64,000 bases of DNA from Gemmobacter aquarius (lineage in GTDB: Bacteria; Pseudomonadota; Alphaproteobacteria; Rhodobacterales; Rhodobacteraceae). The notes beneath the pieces are model-generated. The model worked only from the letters and a program-made list of their open reading frames with translations. It was not told the origin of the DNA and did not search any database. Below, piece by piece: positions 18,793 to 28,597 of this stretch. The stretch covers positions 3,274,001 to 3,338,000 of the forward strand of contig NZ_CP028918.1 in the NCBI RefSeq assembly GCF_003060865.1, written 5' to 3'. The position numbers and the translations under genes are program-made. Positions within the stretch are counted from its first letter, which is position 1, and each line of letters starts with the position of its first letter.

Positions 18793-19200
18793 TCAGGCAT
18801 CGAGCGTGTCGGTATCCTTCTCGCCCCGCCCCAGCCGTTCCCGTGCCAGCAGGGCCAGCCGTTCATAGCGGCGGCGAAACACCTCCACCTGCCGCTCTTC
18901 CAGTTCTTCCAGATCCATCAGCGCGTTATGTGCCCCCTCATGCGCGCGTATCAGCTCGTCCAGTTTCAACTGGATCGCCTGCGTGTCGCGATTCTGGGTG
19001 TTCTGGATCAGGAACACCATCAGGAAGGTCACGATCGTCGTGCCGGTGTTGATGACCAACTGCCATGTGTCTGAAAAGCCGAAAACCGGCCCCGTCACGA
19101 TCCAGAGCAGGATAACCCCGACCGCCAGCGAGAAGGTGGCAGGCTTGCCGCAATAACGCGCCACGGTCTTGGCGACGGTTCCGTAAAAGCCGCTTTTCAT
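18793..19200 (-). CDS. Low affinity iron permease family membrane protein
   Basis: 135 residues. Two membrane helices (PATFSLAVGVILLWIVTGPVF and WQLVINTGTTIVTFLMVFLIQ) are followed by QNTQNRDTQAIQLKLDELIR and a charged C-terminal helix. This matches the family named after yeast Fet4, but the bacterial members are much shorter and transport has not been shown for them; the name should not be read as proof of iron uptake. The ATG overlaps the stop of the hydrolase gene by one base (TGATG), so they are co-translated. Confidence 0.85.
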   Translation of the reverse strand: MKSGFYGTVAKTVARYCGKPATFSLAVGVILLWIVTGPVFGFSDTWQLVINTGTTIVTFLMVFLIQNTQNRDTQAIQLKLDELIRAHEGAHNALMDLEELEERQVEVFRRRYERLALLARERLGRGEKDTDTLDA

Positions 19201-19922
19201 CACTCCACCCCTATCAAATCTTCTACCGCCTCGCCGTAGCCAAGGCCCCGGTCAAAGCGTCCATCCTTCAGAAACGCCAGCACCTCGCCGATCACCAGCG
19301 GGTTGAACATCAGGAAGGTATGGGTGACCGGCAGCACGATATGGTCGGCCATGCCCGTAACCCGCGTGCTTTCCACACTGACCTTGCCGTCGTCCGGTCC
19401 GGGAATGACTCCCGAATAGACCGGATTGAACGATATGTCCCCCGCAATCACACCCAGTTCGTAATCGGGCAGCGGCAGCTTTGCCGGAAGCGCGGCGGGG
19501 CCGGTTCCCAGTTCCATACCCGCAGGCCCGTTGACCCATTGGAACGCCCCGATCCCCGAAAAGGCATCGACCAGTTCCGACCCGCCATTGGGCGGAGCCA
19601 GCATCACCACGCGCCCCGTATCCGCCGGACGATTTTCGGCCAGCCATGCTCGCGCCAGAATCCCGCCCATCGAATGGGTGACGAAACTGACCCGATCCGC
19701 GCCGCATTCCGCGACCGCAGCCCCCACCCGTGGAACCAGATCCTCGATCCGCGCCTCGGTCGACGGATAGCCGTCATTGACGACCTTGTAGCCCGCCCCT
19801 TCCAGCGCGGCCTGCATGGCGACGAGCGATGTCTCGGTCCGCGCAAGCCCGTGCAGCAACACCACGCATTCGGCCCGCGCCGGGGCCGCGACCATCAGGA
19901 AAAGCAGGAGAAAGCGCCACAT
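19200..19922 (-). CDS. Exported alpha/beta hydrolase, lipase-like
   Basis: 240 residues. The first 17 residues ([17 protein letters not shown]) form a signal peptide, so it is probably periplasmic. The fold is alpha/beta hydrolase: [11 protein letters not shown] holds the oxyanion region and [15 protein letters not shown] holds the nucleophile Ser of a GxSxG-like motif (HSMGG). A later Asp and a His in [10 protein letters not shown] can complete the triad. It resembles lipase/acyltransferase proteins of the PGAP1/LipA class, substrate unknown. The start is one base from overlapping the divergent NUDIX region, which may share a promoter with it. Confidence 0.85.
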   Translation of the reverse strand: MWRFLLLFLMVAAPARAECVVLLHGLARTETSLVAMQAALEGAGYKVVNDGYPSTEARIEDLVPRVGAAVAECGADRVSFVTHSMGGILARAWLAENRPADTGRVVMLAPPNGGSELVDAFSGIGAFQWVNGPAGMELGTGPAALPAKLPLPDYELGVIAGDISFNPVYSGVIPGPDDGKVSVESTRVTGMADHIVLPVTHTFLMFNPLVIGEVLAFLKDGRFDRGLGYGEAVEDLIGVE

Positions 19923-19986
19923 GCCAACCACCCTAGACCTATCGGAAGCAATGGACAAATCACGCTGCCTCGCGCAGCCTTGTGCC

Positions 19987-20436
19987 ATGCACTACCGCCC
20001 GCCCCGCATCGCCACCCGCGCGTTGATCCTGCAAGACGACCGGCTTTTGCTGGTCAACGCCTACGCTGGCCAGAAATCCGACCTGTGGTGCGCCCCCGGT
20101 GGCGGGGTGAACCCCGGCCACTCGCTTCCCGACAACCTGCGGCGCGAGGTGCATGAAGAAACCGGCCTGTCCATCACCGTAGGCCCGCCCGTTCTGGTCA
20201 ACGAATTCCACGATCCGACGCATGGCTTTCACCAGATCGAGGTGTTCTTCCGCTGCACCCTATCATCCTCGGGCACGCTCGACCCCGCATGGCGCGATCC
20301 CGAAGGCATCGTGAACCGCCGCGCATGGTTTTCCCGGGCCGATCTTGCCACGATCCGCGTCAAACCCGACAGCATCGCCGCCGCCGCATGGGGGGCGACC
20401 ATGCTTTACGACCCGCTGGAACGGATCGTGCCATGA
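19987..20436 (+). CDS. NUDIX domain-containing protein
   Basis: 149 residues from the ATG at 19987; an in-frame ATG at 19951 would add 12. The NUDIX fold starts at [19 protein letters not shown]. The NUDIX box retains the metal-binding helix [10 protein letters not shown], but the usual upstream Glu (GGxxExGE) is replaced: the sequence reads [13 protein letters not shown], with Asn and His. It may still hydrolyse a nucleoside diphosphate derivative; substrate unknown. Its TGA overlaps the start of the Gre-like gene (ATGA), so it heads a NUDIX-Gre-GNAT operon. Confidence 0.85.
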   Translation: MHYRPPRIATRALILQDDRLLLVNAYAGQKSDLWCAPGGGVNPGHSLPDNLRREVHEETGLSITVGPPVLVNEFHDPTHGFHQIEVFFRCTLSSSGTLDPAWRDPEGIVNRRAWFSRADLATIRVKPDSIAAAAWGATMLYDPLERIVP

Positions 20437-20924
20437 GCCGCGCCTTCGTCAAGGAAGGCGACGGCGCGCTCGACCCGCTGCCCGACCTGCCCGTTTCGCC
20501 GCATCCGAACTATGTCACCCCCAACGGCCTTGCCACGCTGCAAAGCCGTCTGCGGGATGCCCAGTCGCGGCTTGCCACGCTGAAAGCCCGCCCCGACCGG
20601 CTCGACAAACTGCCCGAAGCCGCCGCTGAACGCGACATCCGTTATATCGAAGCGCGGCTGCGTTCGGCCATCCTGATCGACCCTGCGGCGCAACCCCTGA
20701 CCCATGCCGCCTTCGGCCATGCCGTGACTGTGGCCGACGAAAACGGGGACGAGACCACCTATGTGATCGTGGGCGAGGACGAGGCCGACCCCGCCCGCCA
20801 CCTGATCGCGCCCCATTCCCCCCTCGCCCGCGCCCTGATCGGGGCTGCGGTGGGCGACGCCGTGACATGGCGCAAACCCTCGGGCACGGTCAGCCTCGAA
20901 ATCCTGTCGATAGACCTGCCATGA
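20433..20924 (+). CDS. GreA/GreB family elongation factor-like protein
   Basis: 163 residues. A central helical region (GLATLQSRLRDAQSRLATL) and a C-terminal FKBP-like domain (FGHAVTVADENGDETTYVIVGEDEADP, then HSPLARALIGAAVGDAVTW) match the Gre/Rnk family. The N-terminal coiled coil is shorter and the tip lacks an obvious DE acidic pair, so RNA cleavage stimulation is doubtful. It may bind RNA polymerase through the C-terminal domain. It is sandwiched between a NUDIX and an acetyltransferase gene with four-base overlaps on both sides, an unusual place for a transcription factor. Confidence 0.82.
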   Translation: MSRAFVKEGDGALDPLPDLPVSPHPNYVTPNGLATLQSRLRDAQSRLATLKARPDRLDKLPEAAAERDIRYIEARLRSAILIDPAAQPLTHAAFGHAVTVADENGDETTYVIVGEDEADPARHLIAPHSPLARALIGAAVGDAVTWRKPSGTVSLEILSIDLP

Positions 20925-21400
20925 TTCGCACCCTGCACCCCGCCACCGACCTGCCCGCCGTCGCGGCCTTTCTGGCCGAGGCCGCCGATTACTGGCTGCT
21001 GGCCGAAGGCGCCGCCCCCGGCCCGACCGCCGCCGCCGACTTCTTCACCGATGCCCCGCCGGGCTGCGACCCTGCCCGGTCGCACCACCTTGGCCTGTTC
21101 CACGAAAACCGCCTGTCCGGTCTTGCCGAACTCAGCTTCGGCTTTCCCGCAGCGGGCGATGCCTACCTCGGCCTTCTGATCCTGACCCCCCGCCTGCGCG
21201 GGCAGGGCCTTGGCCGCGGCCTGCTGGCCGAGGTTGAGTCGCGCGCCCGCAATGCAGGGGCGGGGGCGCTTTACCTCGCCGTGCTCGACGCGAACCCGCG
21301 TGGTGCTGCATTCTGGGCGCGCGAAGGCTTCACCCGAACCGGCGTCAGCCGCGAGGATGAGCACGGCCACACCATCCGCCGCCTCGTGAAACCGCTTTAG
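20921..21400 (+). CDS. GNAT family N-acetyltransferase
   Basis: 159 residues. Acetyl-CoA binding motif A is visible as LGLLILTPRLRGQGLGRGLLAEVESRA (RGQGLG is the pyrophosphate loop), followed by motif B in ALYLAVLDANPRGAAFWAREGF. The acceptor is unknown. Third gene of the NUDIX-Gre-GNAT operon, overlapping the Gre-like stop by four bases. Its end is 12 bases from the stop of the opposing transporter gene. Confidence 0.88.
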   Translation: MIRTLHPATDLPAVAAFLAEAADYWLLAEGAAPGPTAAADFFTDAPPGCDPARSHHLGLFHENRLSGLAELSFGFPAAGDAYLGLLILTPRLRGQGLGRGLLAEVESRARNAGAGALYLAVLDANPRGAAFWAREGFTRTGVSREDEHGHTIRRLVKPL

Positions 21401-21412
21401 GGTGAAATCGCT

Positions 21413-22222
21413 CTAGCGGTTGGCCACCAGCACCCCGCCCAGCACCAGCGCCGCAGGCAGCACAAAGGCCAGCCTGACCCCCTCACCCAGCACCAGCGCG
21501 CCGCCTGCCGCCGTGATCACCGGCACGGTCAGTTGCGCCGCCGCCGCTCGTGACCGGTCGAGCGTTGGCAAAACCGCATACCAAAGCGCATAGCCCAGCC
21601 CGCTTGTCACAGCGCCCGACACAATCGCCGGCCAAACCCCACCCGCCTGCGCCGTGCCAAGGTCGGCCCCTATTGCCCATGCGATGCCCGCACCAAAGGG
21701 CAAGGCCCAGACGAAATTCCCCGCCGTGGCCGCCAAGGCATCGCCTGCCTTCCTGCCTGCCAACGAATATAGGCCCCAGCCCGCCCCCGCCGCCACCATC
21801 GCGGCAAATGCCAAGCCGCCGCCCTTCCCCGCAGGGGTCAGCAGCACGACCAACCCGCCCAGCGCCAGCCCCACGCCCACCCAGCGCCGTGCTGGAACCG
21901 CCTCACCCGCTGCCCGCGCCGCTGCAAACATCACGACCTGCACCGTCCCGAACAGCAAAAGCGCGCCCGTCCCGGCATCGAGGTGCCCGTAGGCCAGCGA
22001 AAACCCGAACAGATAAACCAGCAGCCCCAGAACCCCCGCGACCGACCCGCGCAAGCGCGCCCCGCGCCAAAGCGCGATCAATGCAAGCACCGCAGCACCC
22101 GCCACCAGCCGCAGCAGGGCAAAGCCCGCCGGATCGATCAGCCCTTGGCCCACCGCCATGCGGTTCAGCACCGAATTTGCGGCAAAGGCCAGCATGACGA
22201 CCGCGACCAGAAGCGCCTTCAT
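21413..22222 (-). CDS. EamA family (DMT superfamily) transporter
   Basis: 269 residues with about ten hydrophobic segments in two EamA repeats, from MKALLVAVVMLAFAANSVLNRMAVG to LVLGGVLVANR. Members export amino acids, metabolites or other small molecules; the substrate is not readable. The ATG overlaps the stop of another EamA gene by four bases (ATGA). The two proteins are not close copies, and may act as two separate exporters or a pair. Confidence 0.88.
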   Translation of the reverse strand: MKALLVAVVMLAFAANSVLNRMAVGQGLIDPAGFALLRLVAGAAVLALIALWRGARLRGSVAGVLGLLVYLFGFSLAYGHLDAGTGALLLFGTVQVVMFAAARAAGEAVPARRWVGVGLALGGLVVLLTPAGKGGGLAFAAMVAAGAGWGLYSLAGRKAGDALAATAGNFVWALPFGAGIAWAIGADLGTAQAGGVWPAIVSGAVTSGLGYALWYAVLPTLDRSRAAAAQLTVPVITAAGGALVLGEGVRLAFVLPAALVLGGVLVANR

Positions 22223-23118
22223 ACCACCCGCTCGGGCGCCGATGTCGCCCAAAGCACCCCGCCCAGCGCCACCGGAAAGCCCACAAGGTGATAGCTTGCG
22301 ACCGTCTCGCCCAGAAAGACCACCGCCAGCCCCGCCCCGAACACCGGCATCAGATGCAGAAAGAACACCGACCGCGACGGCCCGATCCGCGCCACCGCCG
22401 CGTTATAGGCCAACAGGGCGACAACGGATGCAAAGACGGCAGTATAGGCGACCGACCCCAGCCCCGCCGCCGTCAGTGGCACATGCAGGCCGCGCGACAT
22501 CTCCCACAGCATGAAAGGCAGCATGAACGCCGTCCCGATCATCGCGATGAAAAAGGTCAACCCCACGGGCGACAGCCCCTTTGGCCGGAACTTCAGCAAG
22601 ACCGAATACAGCCCCCAGACCACCAGCGCGCCCAATATCCACGCATCCCCCACATTGAAATGCAGGTCGAGCAATCGCGCCGGATCGCCCCGCGCGATGA
22701 TCCAGGCCACCCCGCAGAAACTGACGCCGATCCCCAGCGCCTGCCTGAGGCTCAACCGCTCGCGCAGCACGATCCAGGCGATGATCACCACGAAAACCGG
22801 CATAGTCGCGCTGACCAGCAGCGCGTTGATCGCTTCGGTCGAATGCAGCCCGATATAGGTCATCGACTGGAACATCCCCGCCGACAGCACCGCCATCCCC
22901 GCAATCAGCGGCAGATGCGCCCGCACCACGGCCCAATCGGCCCGAACCCGCCGCGCCTCGAACGGCAGCAGGATCAGCGTGGCCAGAAACCAGCGCCAGA
23001 AGGTCAGGCCAAAGGGCGGCACATCGGCCCGTATCGCGCGGCCCAGCACCCAGTTTCCCGCCCAACACAGCGAGGCGAGGGCCGCAAGACCGGCGGCGAT
23101 GGCGAAATTCCGGTTCAT
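22219..23118 (-). CDS. EamA/DMT family transporter
   Basis: 299 residues, ten membrane segments in two EamA domains (FAIAAGLAALASLCWAGNWV at the start, GETVASYHLVGFPVALGGVL at the end). Start taken at the ATG 23118; a TTG six bases upstream is possible. It is the first gene of a two-transporter operon and hairpin array 2 lies just upstream of it, between it and the groEL terminator. Confidence 0.88.
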   Translation of the reverse strand: MNRNFAIAAGLAALASLCWAGNWVLGRAIRADVPPFGLTFWRWFLATLILLPFEARRVRADWAVVRAHLPLIAGMAVLSAGMFQSMTYIGLHSTEAINALLVSATMPVFVVIIAWIVLRERLSLRQALGIGVSFCGVAWIIARGDPARLLDLHFNVGDAWILGALVVWGLYSVLLKFRPKGLSPVGLTFFIAMIGTAFMLPFMLWEMSRGLHVPLTAAGLGSVAYTAVFASVVALLAYNAAVARIGPSRSVFFLHLMPVFGAGLAVVFLGETVASYHLVGFPVALGGVLWATSAPERVV

Positions 23119-23164
23119 GGGCAAAGGTTAAGGCGCGTCCGACCAAAGGGCAATGCTGCGCCCC

Positions 23165-23273
23165 CGCGATTTCTCACGAAGAAATCGCGCCGGAATTTGA
23201 CGCAGATTCCGGGTCCAACCTTCCACCCGATTTTTGCGTCAAAAATCGTCGCGAAGTCTGCGTCAGACTTCGC
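23165..23273. repeat. Hairpin array 2: four hairpins with fixed triloop and variable stems
   Basis: Hairpins at 23165-23189 (stem CGCGATTTCT, loop CACGA), 23191-23211 (CGGAATTTG, ACG, one G-T pair), 23228-23248 (CGATTTTTG, CGT) and 23251-23273 (GCGAAGTCTG, CGT). Gaps are 1, 16 and 2 bases. As in array 1, the first pair has ACG loops and the second pair CGT. The array occupies the space between the groEL terminator and the start of an EamA gene. Confidence 0.85.
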
Positions 23274-23289
23274 CCGCACCAACGAAAAA

Positions 23290-23311
23290 GGGCGCGCCTC
23301 GCGGCACGCCC
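23290..23311 (-). terminator. groESL terminator
   Basis: On the minus strand a 9 bp stem (GGGCGTGCC against GGCGCGCCC, one G-U pair) closes a GCGA tetraloop and is followed directly by TTTTT. It lies 30 bases after the groEL stop. Confidence 0.85.
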
Positions 23312-23340
23312 CCCGTTTTCTGCCAGCGTGGCAGGGATGA

Positions 23341-25065
<1,725 letters not shown>

Positions 25066-25077
25066 TTGAACGCGTCC

Positions 25078-25365
25078 TCAGGCGATGATGCCGAGGATGT
25101 CGCTTTCTTTCATGATCAGCAGTTCCTGACCGTCGAGCGTCACTTCGGTGCCCGACCATTTGCCGAACAGGATACGGTCGCCGGCTTTCACCGACGGTGC
25201 GATCAGCTCGCCCGAATCCTTGCGCGCGCCTTCACCGACCGCGACGATCTCGCCCTCGGCGGGCTTTTCTTTCGCGGTGTCGGGGATGATCAGACCGCCC
25301 TTGGTCTTGTCTTCGCCTTGAATGCGCTTGACGAGCACGCGGTCATGCAGCGGTTTGAATGCCAT
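25078..25365 (-). CDS. groS: Co-chaperonin GroES (10 kDa)
   Basis: 95 residues. Starts [15 protein letters not shown] and contains the mobile loop [18 protein letters not shown] and the conserved [14 protein letters not shown]. Caps the GroEL ring. The ATG at 25365 is preceded by AGGGAGTGTTCTC; the upstream open frame is leader. First gene of the CIRCE-regulated groESL operon. Confidence 0.98.
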   Translation of the reverse strand: MAFKPLHDRVLVKRIQGEDKTKGGLIIPDTAKEKPAEGEIVAVGEGARKDSGELIAPSVKAGDRILFGKWSGTEVTLDGQELLIMKESDILGIIA

Positions 25366-25400
25366 CTGAGAACACTCCCTAGGTTCCAGGTTGAATTTGA

Positions 25401-25427
25401 TTAGCACTCATTCTGGACGAGTGCTAA
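25401..25427. promoter_or_regulatory. CIRCE element (HrcA operator) of groESL
   Basis: A perfect match to the CIRCE consensus: TTAGCACTC, nine bases, GAGTGCTAA. It lies 36 bases upstream of the groES start and just downstream of the -10 box, so HrcA bound here would block transcription at normal temperature. Confidence 0.98.
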
Positions 25428-25435
25428 CGAGGCCC

Positions 25436-25464
25436 GAGATAGGCGCATAAGCGCCAGCCGTCAA
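25436..25464 (-). promoter_or_regulatory. Probable groESL promoter
   Basis: On the minus strand TTGACG (25464-25459) and TATCTC (25441-25436) are separated by 17 bases, placing the start site near 25429, at the edge of CIRCE. The -35 box sits in CTTGACGG and the -10 in CCTATCTC, so the same site could also be read by an RpoH sigma factor. Confidence 0.7.
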
Positions 25465-25584
25465 GAACCCGCAGTTGCAAAAATTGCCCGCCCCGCTGCT
25501 TGCAAAGCGGCTTTCGGCGGTATGCCGCCCTTGGCAGCGGCCCCTCGCGATGCCACCTTTGCCTTGCCCCGTCAGGAGACGCCC

Positions 25585-26577
25585 ATGCACCGCCTTCTCG
25601 CGCCCCTTCTCGCCTGCCTTCTTCCCTTTGCCGCGCAGGCCGAATGTCGCGGCAGCAATGTGTTCGCGTCACTTCCCGCCGCCGAACAGGCCGCGATTCG
25701 CACCGCAACCGATGCCGCGCCCTACGCGCAGGGGCTGCTGTGGCAGGCCACGCGCGGCAACGAGAAGATCATCCTACTTGGCACCTACCATTTCGCCGAC
25801 CCGCGCCACGATGCCATCATGGCCCGCGTGACCCCGCTGATCGACACGGCCACGACCCTGTTGGTCGAGGCTGGCCCGACCGAGGAAGCCGCCCTCATGG
25901 CCGACCTTGCGAAAGACCCCGCGCTCATCGTCGCGCAATCCGGCCCCACCCTGCCCGAGGCGCTGACCGAAGCCGAATGGCAACTGCTTTCGCAAGCGAT
26001 GACCGCCCGCGGCATGCCCGCCTTCATGGTCGCCAAGATGCGCCCTTGGTATGTGACCATGCTGCTTGCCATCCCGCCCTGCGCCATGGCCGATCAGGCC
26101 GAACTCGCAGCCAACGGGCTGGACCAGCGCGTCATGGGATATGCGGGGGAAAAGGGCCTGCCCATCCTCGGCCTCGAGCCGCATGACACGGTGCTGACCC
26201 TGTTCAACGACATGCCCGCCGCCGAACAGTTGGGAATGATCCGCCAAGCCCTTACCACCGAACCGCAGGCCGAGGATTATTCGGCAACCCTCGCCGACAG
26301 CTATTTCGCCGAAGACGCCCGCCTGATCTGGGAATTGTCGCGCCACATGGCGCTGAAAATGCCCGGCTACACCCCCGAACAGGCCGCCCGCGATTTCGAC
26401 GGCATGGAAGACGTGCTGATGACCGCCCGCAACCGCGCGTGGATACCCGTGTTGGAAAGCGCCGCTGCAAAGGGGCCGGTCTTCGCCGCCTTCGGCGCGC
26501 TGCACCTATCGGGGGAGACCGGCGTCCTCGCCCTGCTGGCGGCCGATGGCTTCACGCTCGAACGCCTGCCGCTATGA
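25585..26577 (+). CDS. TraB/GumN family protein, exported
   Basis: 330 residues. Signal peptide MHRLLAPLLACLLPFAAQA with cleavage before ECRG. The family motifs are LLGTYHFADPRHD and VEAGPTEE near the N-terminus and FAAFGALHLSGETGVL near the C-terminus, the two GxxH motifs thought to bind metal in a peptidase-like site. Function of the bacterial proteins is not established; some are metalloprotease-like. The ATG follows AGGAG at the right distance. Its stop overlaps the next start by four bases. Confidence 0.88.
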   Translation: MHRLLAPLLACLLPFAAQAECRGSNVFASLPAAEQAAIRTATDAAPYAQGLLWQATRGNEKIILLGTYHFADPRHDAIMARVTPLIDTATTLLVEAGPTEEAALMADLAKDPALIVAQSGPTLPEALTEAEWQLLSQAMTARGMPAFMVAKMRPWYVTMLLAIPPCAMADQAELAANGLDQRVMGYAGEKGLPILGLEPHDTVLTLFNDMPAAEQLGMIRQALTTEPQAEDYSATLADSYFAEDARLIWELSRHMALKMPGYTPEQAARDFDGMEDVLMTARNRAWIPVLESAAAKGPVFAAFGALHLSGETGVLALLAADGFTLERLPL

Positions 26578-27317
26578 TGTTTGCCGACCACCGTCTGATC
26601 CGCCTGACCATACTCGACTTCGGCAGCTTCGATGTCGGCGGCAAACGCATCATCGGCCTGCCGGGATACCTGCTGGAGACCGACAAAGGCGCACGCATCC
26701 TCGTCGATACCGGCATGCCCGCCGATTATGCGACCGACCCCGCCGCCGCCGACGCCCGCGATAGCTTGTCCAGCTTTGGCCACCTTTCGGCATATGGTCC
26801 CGAAAACACCCTGTCAGGCCAACTCGCCCGCCTTGGCCTCACGCTGTCGGACGTCTCGGCCTGCATCCTGACCCACGGCCATATCGACCACGCGGGGGGC
26901 CTGCCGCTTCTGACCTGCCCGCTGGTCCTGACCCGCACCGAACGCGCCGAACCGCGCCCGCTGTGGCACGGCAGCGCGCGGCCAATCGCTTGGCCCGATG
27001 TCGAAACCGTGATGGTCGACCGCGACACCCCGCTTTGCGACGGCATCACGCTGATCCCCACGCCCGGCCATACGCCCGGTCACATGTCGCTGCTGCTGGA
27101 CCTGCCGCAAACAGGCGCCATCATCCTCGCCGCCGATGCGATCAACCGCGAAACCGAACCGGCCGAGGGCTTTCCCGATGCGATGGACTCCGTCGCAGCC
27201 GCAAGAAGCGCGGAACGCCTCTGGCAGTTGCAGGCGGTAACCGGCGCGAAACTGGTCTGGGGCCATGATCCGGCACAGTGGAAGACGCTTCGGAAAGCCC
27301 CCGACAGCTATTCCTGA
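26574..27317 (+). CDS. MBL fold metallo-hydrolase, AHL lactonase-like
   Basis: 247 residues. The zinc-binding motif HxHxDH is present as THGHIDHAGG, with further ligands in PTPGHTPGHMSLLL, AADAIN and a late His in VWGHDP. The N-terminal layout, with GYLLETDKGARILVDTGMP, is that of the N-acyl-homoserine lactonase group, but many relatives have other substrates, so quorum quenching is only a possibility. Translationally coupled to the TraB/GumN gene (ATGA). Followed by hairpin array 3. Confidence 0.87.
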   Translation: MMFADHRLIRLTILDFGSFDVGGKRIIGLPGYLLETDKGARILVDTGMPADYATDPAAADARDSLSSFGHLSAYGPENTLSGQLARLGLTLSDVSACILTHGHIDHAGGLPLLTCPLVLTRTERAEPRPLWHGSARPIAWPDVETVMVDRDTPLCDGITLIPTPGHTPGHMSLLLDLPQTGAIILAADAINRETEPAEGFPDAMDSVAAARSAERLWQLQAVTGAKLVWGHDPAQWKTLRKAPDSYS

Positions 27318-27323
27318 CCCCAC

Positions 27324-27400
27324 GATTTTTCTGCGAAAAATCTGGCTCCCTCCTGCCACCTGCACTGCCACCGGCCACCCTGAATTTTCGCAGAAAATTC
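27324..27400. repeat. Hairpin array 3: two hairpins with TGC and GCA loops
   Basis: Hairpin 27324-27342 has stem GATTTTTC and loop TGC; hairpin 27382-27400 has stem GAATTTTC and loop GCA. The loops are reverse complements, so this is a 1+1 version of the 2+2 arrays. It begins six bases after the metallo-hydrolase stop. Confidence 0.8.
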
Positions 27401-27516
27401 GTTGGGCGCACCACCCGCGCGAAAGCGCCGATCGCCGCAGCGCGGCGAGGGTGACAAGACGGCCGCCCTATCCTATACAGCCCGCCAAAAGCGCAACCCT
27501 GCATAGGTAGTCCCCC

Positions 27517-28434
27517 ATGACCACTCTCGTCTTCGGCCACAAATCGCCCGACACCGATTCCACCGGATCACCCATCGTCTGGGCGTGGTATCTTTCGCAC
27601 AAAGGCACCCCCGCCAAGCCGGTGCTGCTTGGAGAGCCGAACACAGAAGCCGCCTTCGTCCTGAAGCACTGGGATCTGCCCAAGCCCGAGATCATTTCGG
27701 ACGTGACCGCCGACGACACCGTGGTGATCGTCGACACCAACAACCCCGCCGAACTGCCGCCGTCGATCAACGATGCCAAGATCACCGGCATCATCGACCA
27801 TCACATGCTTGTCGGCGGCATCAAGACCAAGACGCCGATCGATATCACCATCCGCCCGCTCGCCTGCACCGCCACCATCCTGCACGACCTGATGGGCGAC
27901 GACCTGTCCCACGCGCCGCGCGGCATCAAGGGTGCCATGCTGTCCTGCATCGTCTCGGACACGCTGGAATTCCGCTCGCCCACCACCACCCCGCATGACC
28001 GCGCCGTGGCCGAGAAACTCGCCGCCGATCTGGGCGTGAACCTCGGCGAACTGGCGACGGCGATGTTCGAAGCGAAATCCGACGTCTCGGCCTTTTCCGA
28101 TGCTGCACTTCTGCGGATGGATTCGAAAGAATACACCGTCGCGGGCAAGGAACTGCGCGTCTCGGTGCTGGAAACCACCGCGCCGAAGGTCGTGCTCGAC
28201 CGCAAGGCCAGCCTGATGGCCTCGATGGACGGCGTGGCGAAAGAAGACGGCGCCGATCAGGTGCTACTGTTCGTGATCGACATCCTGCGCGAAGAAGCGA
28301 CCCTGCTGGTGCCGAACGATCTGGTCAAGCAACTGGCCGAAGCGTCCTTCGGCTGCACCGTCACCGGCGACACCGTCGTGATCCCGGGCCTGATGAGCCG
28401 CAAGAAGCAGATCATCCCCGCGCTCAAGCTGTAA
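27517..28434 (+). CDS. ppaC: Manganese-dependent inorganic pyrophosphatase (family II)
   Basis: 305 residues, DHH superfamily. Hydrolyses pyrophosphate to drive biosynthesis. Metal-binding residues are in VFGHKSPDTDS, VIVDTNN and GIIDHHMLVGG; the C-terminal DHHA2 domain ends with PGLMSRKKQIIPAL, whose Arg-Lys-Lys binds the substrate. Family II enzymes are common in Firmicutes and occur in some Rhodobacterales in place of the family I enzyme. Monocistronic, ATG 27517. Confidence 0.95.
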   Translation: MTTLVFGHKSPDTDSTGSPIVWAWYLSHKGTPAKPVLLGEPNTEAAFVLKHWDLPKPEIISDVTADDTVVIVDTNNPAELPPSINDAKITGIIDHHMLVGGIKTKTPIDITIRPLACTATILHDLMGDDLSHAPRGIKGAMLSCIVSDTLEFRSPTTTPHDRAVAEKLAADLGVNLGELATAMFEAKSDVSAFSDAALLRMDSKEYTVAGKELRVSVLETTAPKVVLDRKASLMASMDGVAKEDGADQVLLFVIDILREEATLLVPNDLVKQLAEASFGCTVTGDTVVIPGLMSRKKQIIPALKL

Positions 28435-28477
28435 GCGCCAAGGCGACCGCGGTTCCGTCCCGGGCTGCGGTCGCAAT

Positions 28478-28500
28478 GAGTATTTGGGCAAGGGTGAAAC
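28478..28500 (+). repeat. Copy of the GAGTATTT...GGGTGAAAC repeat
   Basis: GAGTATTTGGGCAAGGGTGA is identical over its core to the reverse complement of the arm at 1972-1993. It lies between the pyrophosphatase stop and the HAD gene. Confidence 0.65.
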
Positions 28501-28597
28501 CGCAGCCGGTTTCGTCTTGGACCACGCCGGATGGACCTGCGGAACCGAACCGCTACCTTGCGCCCTTGACGAAGCCACCCGCCCCGAAAGGCCCGCC

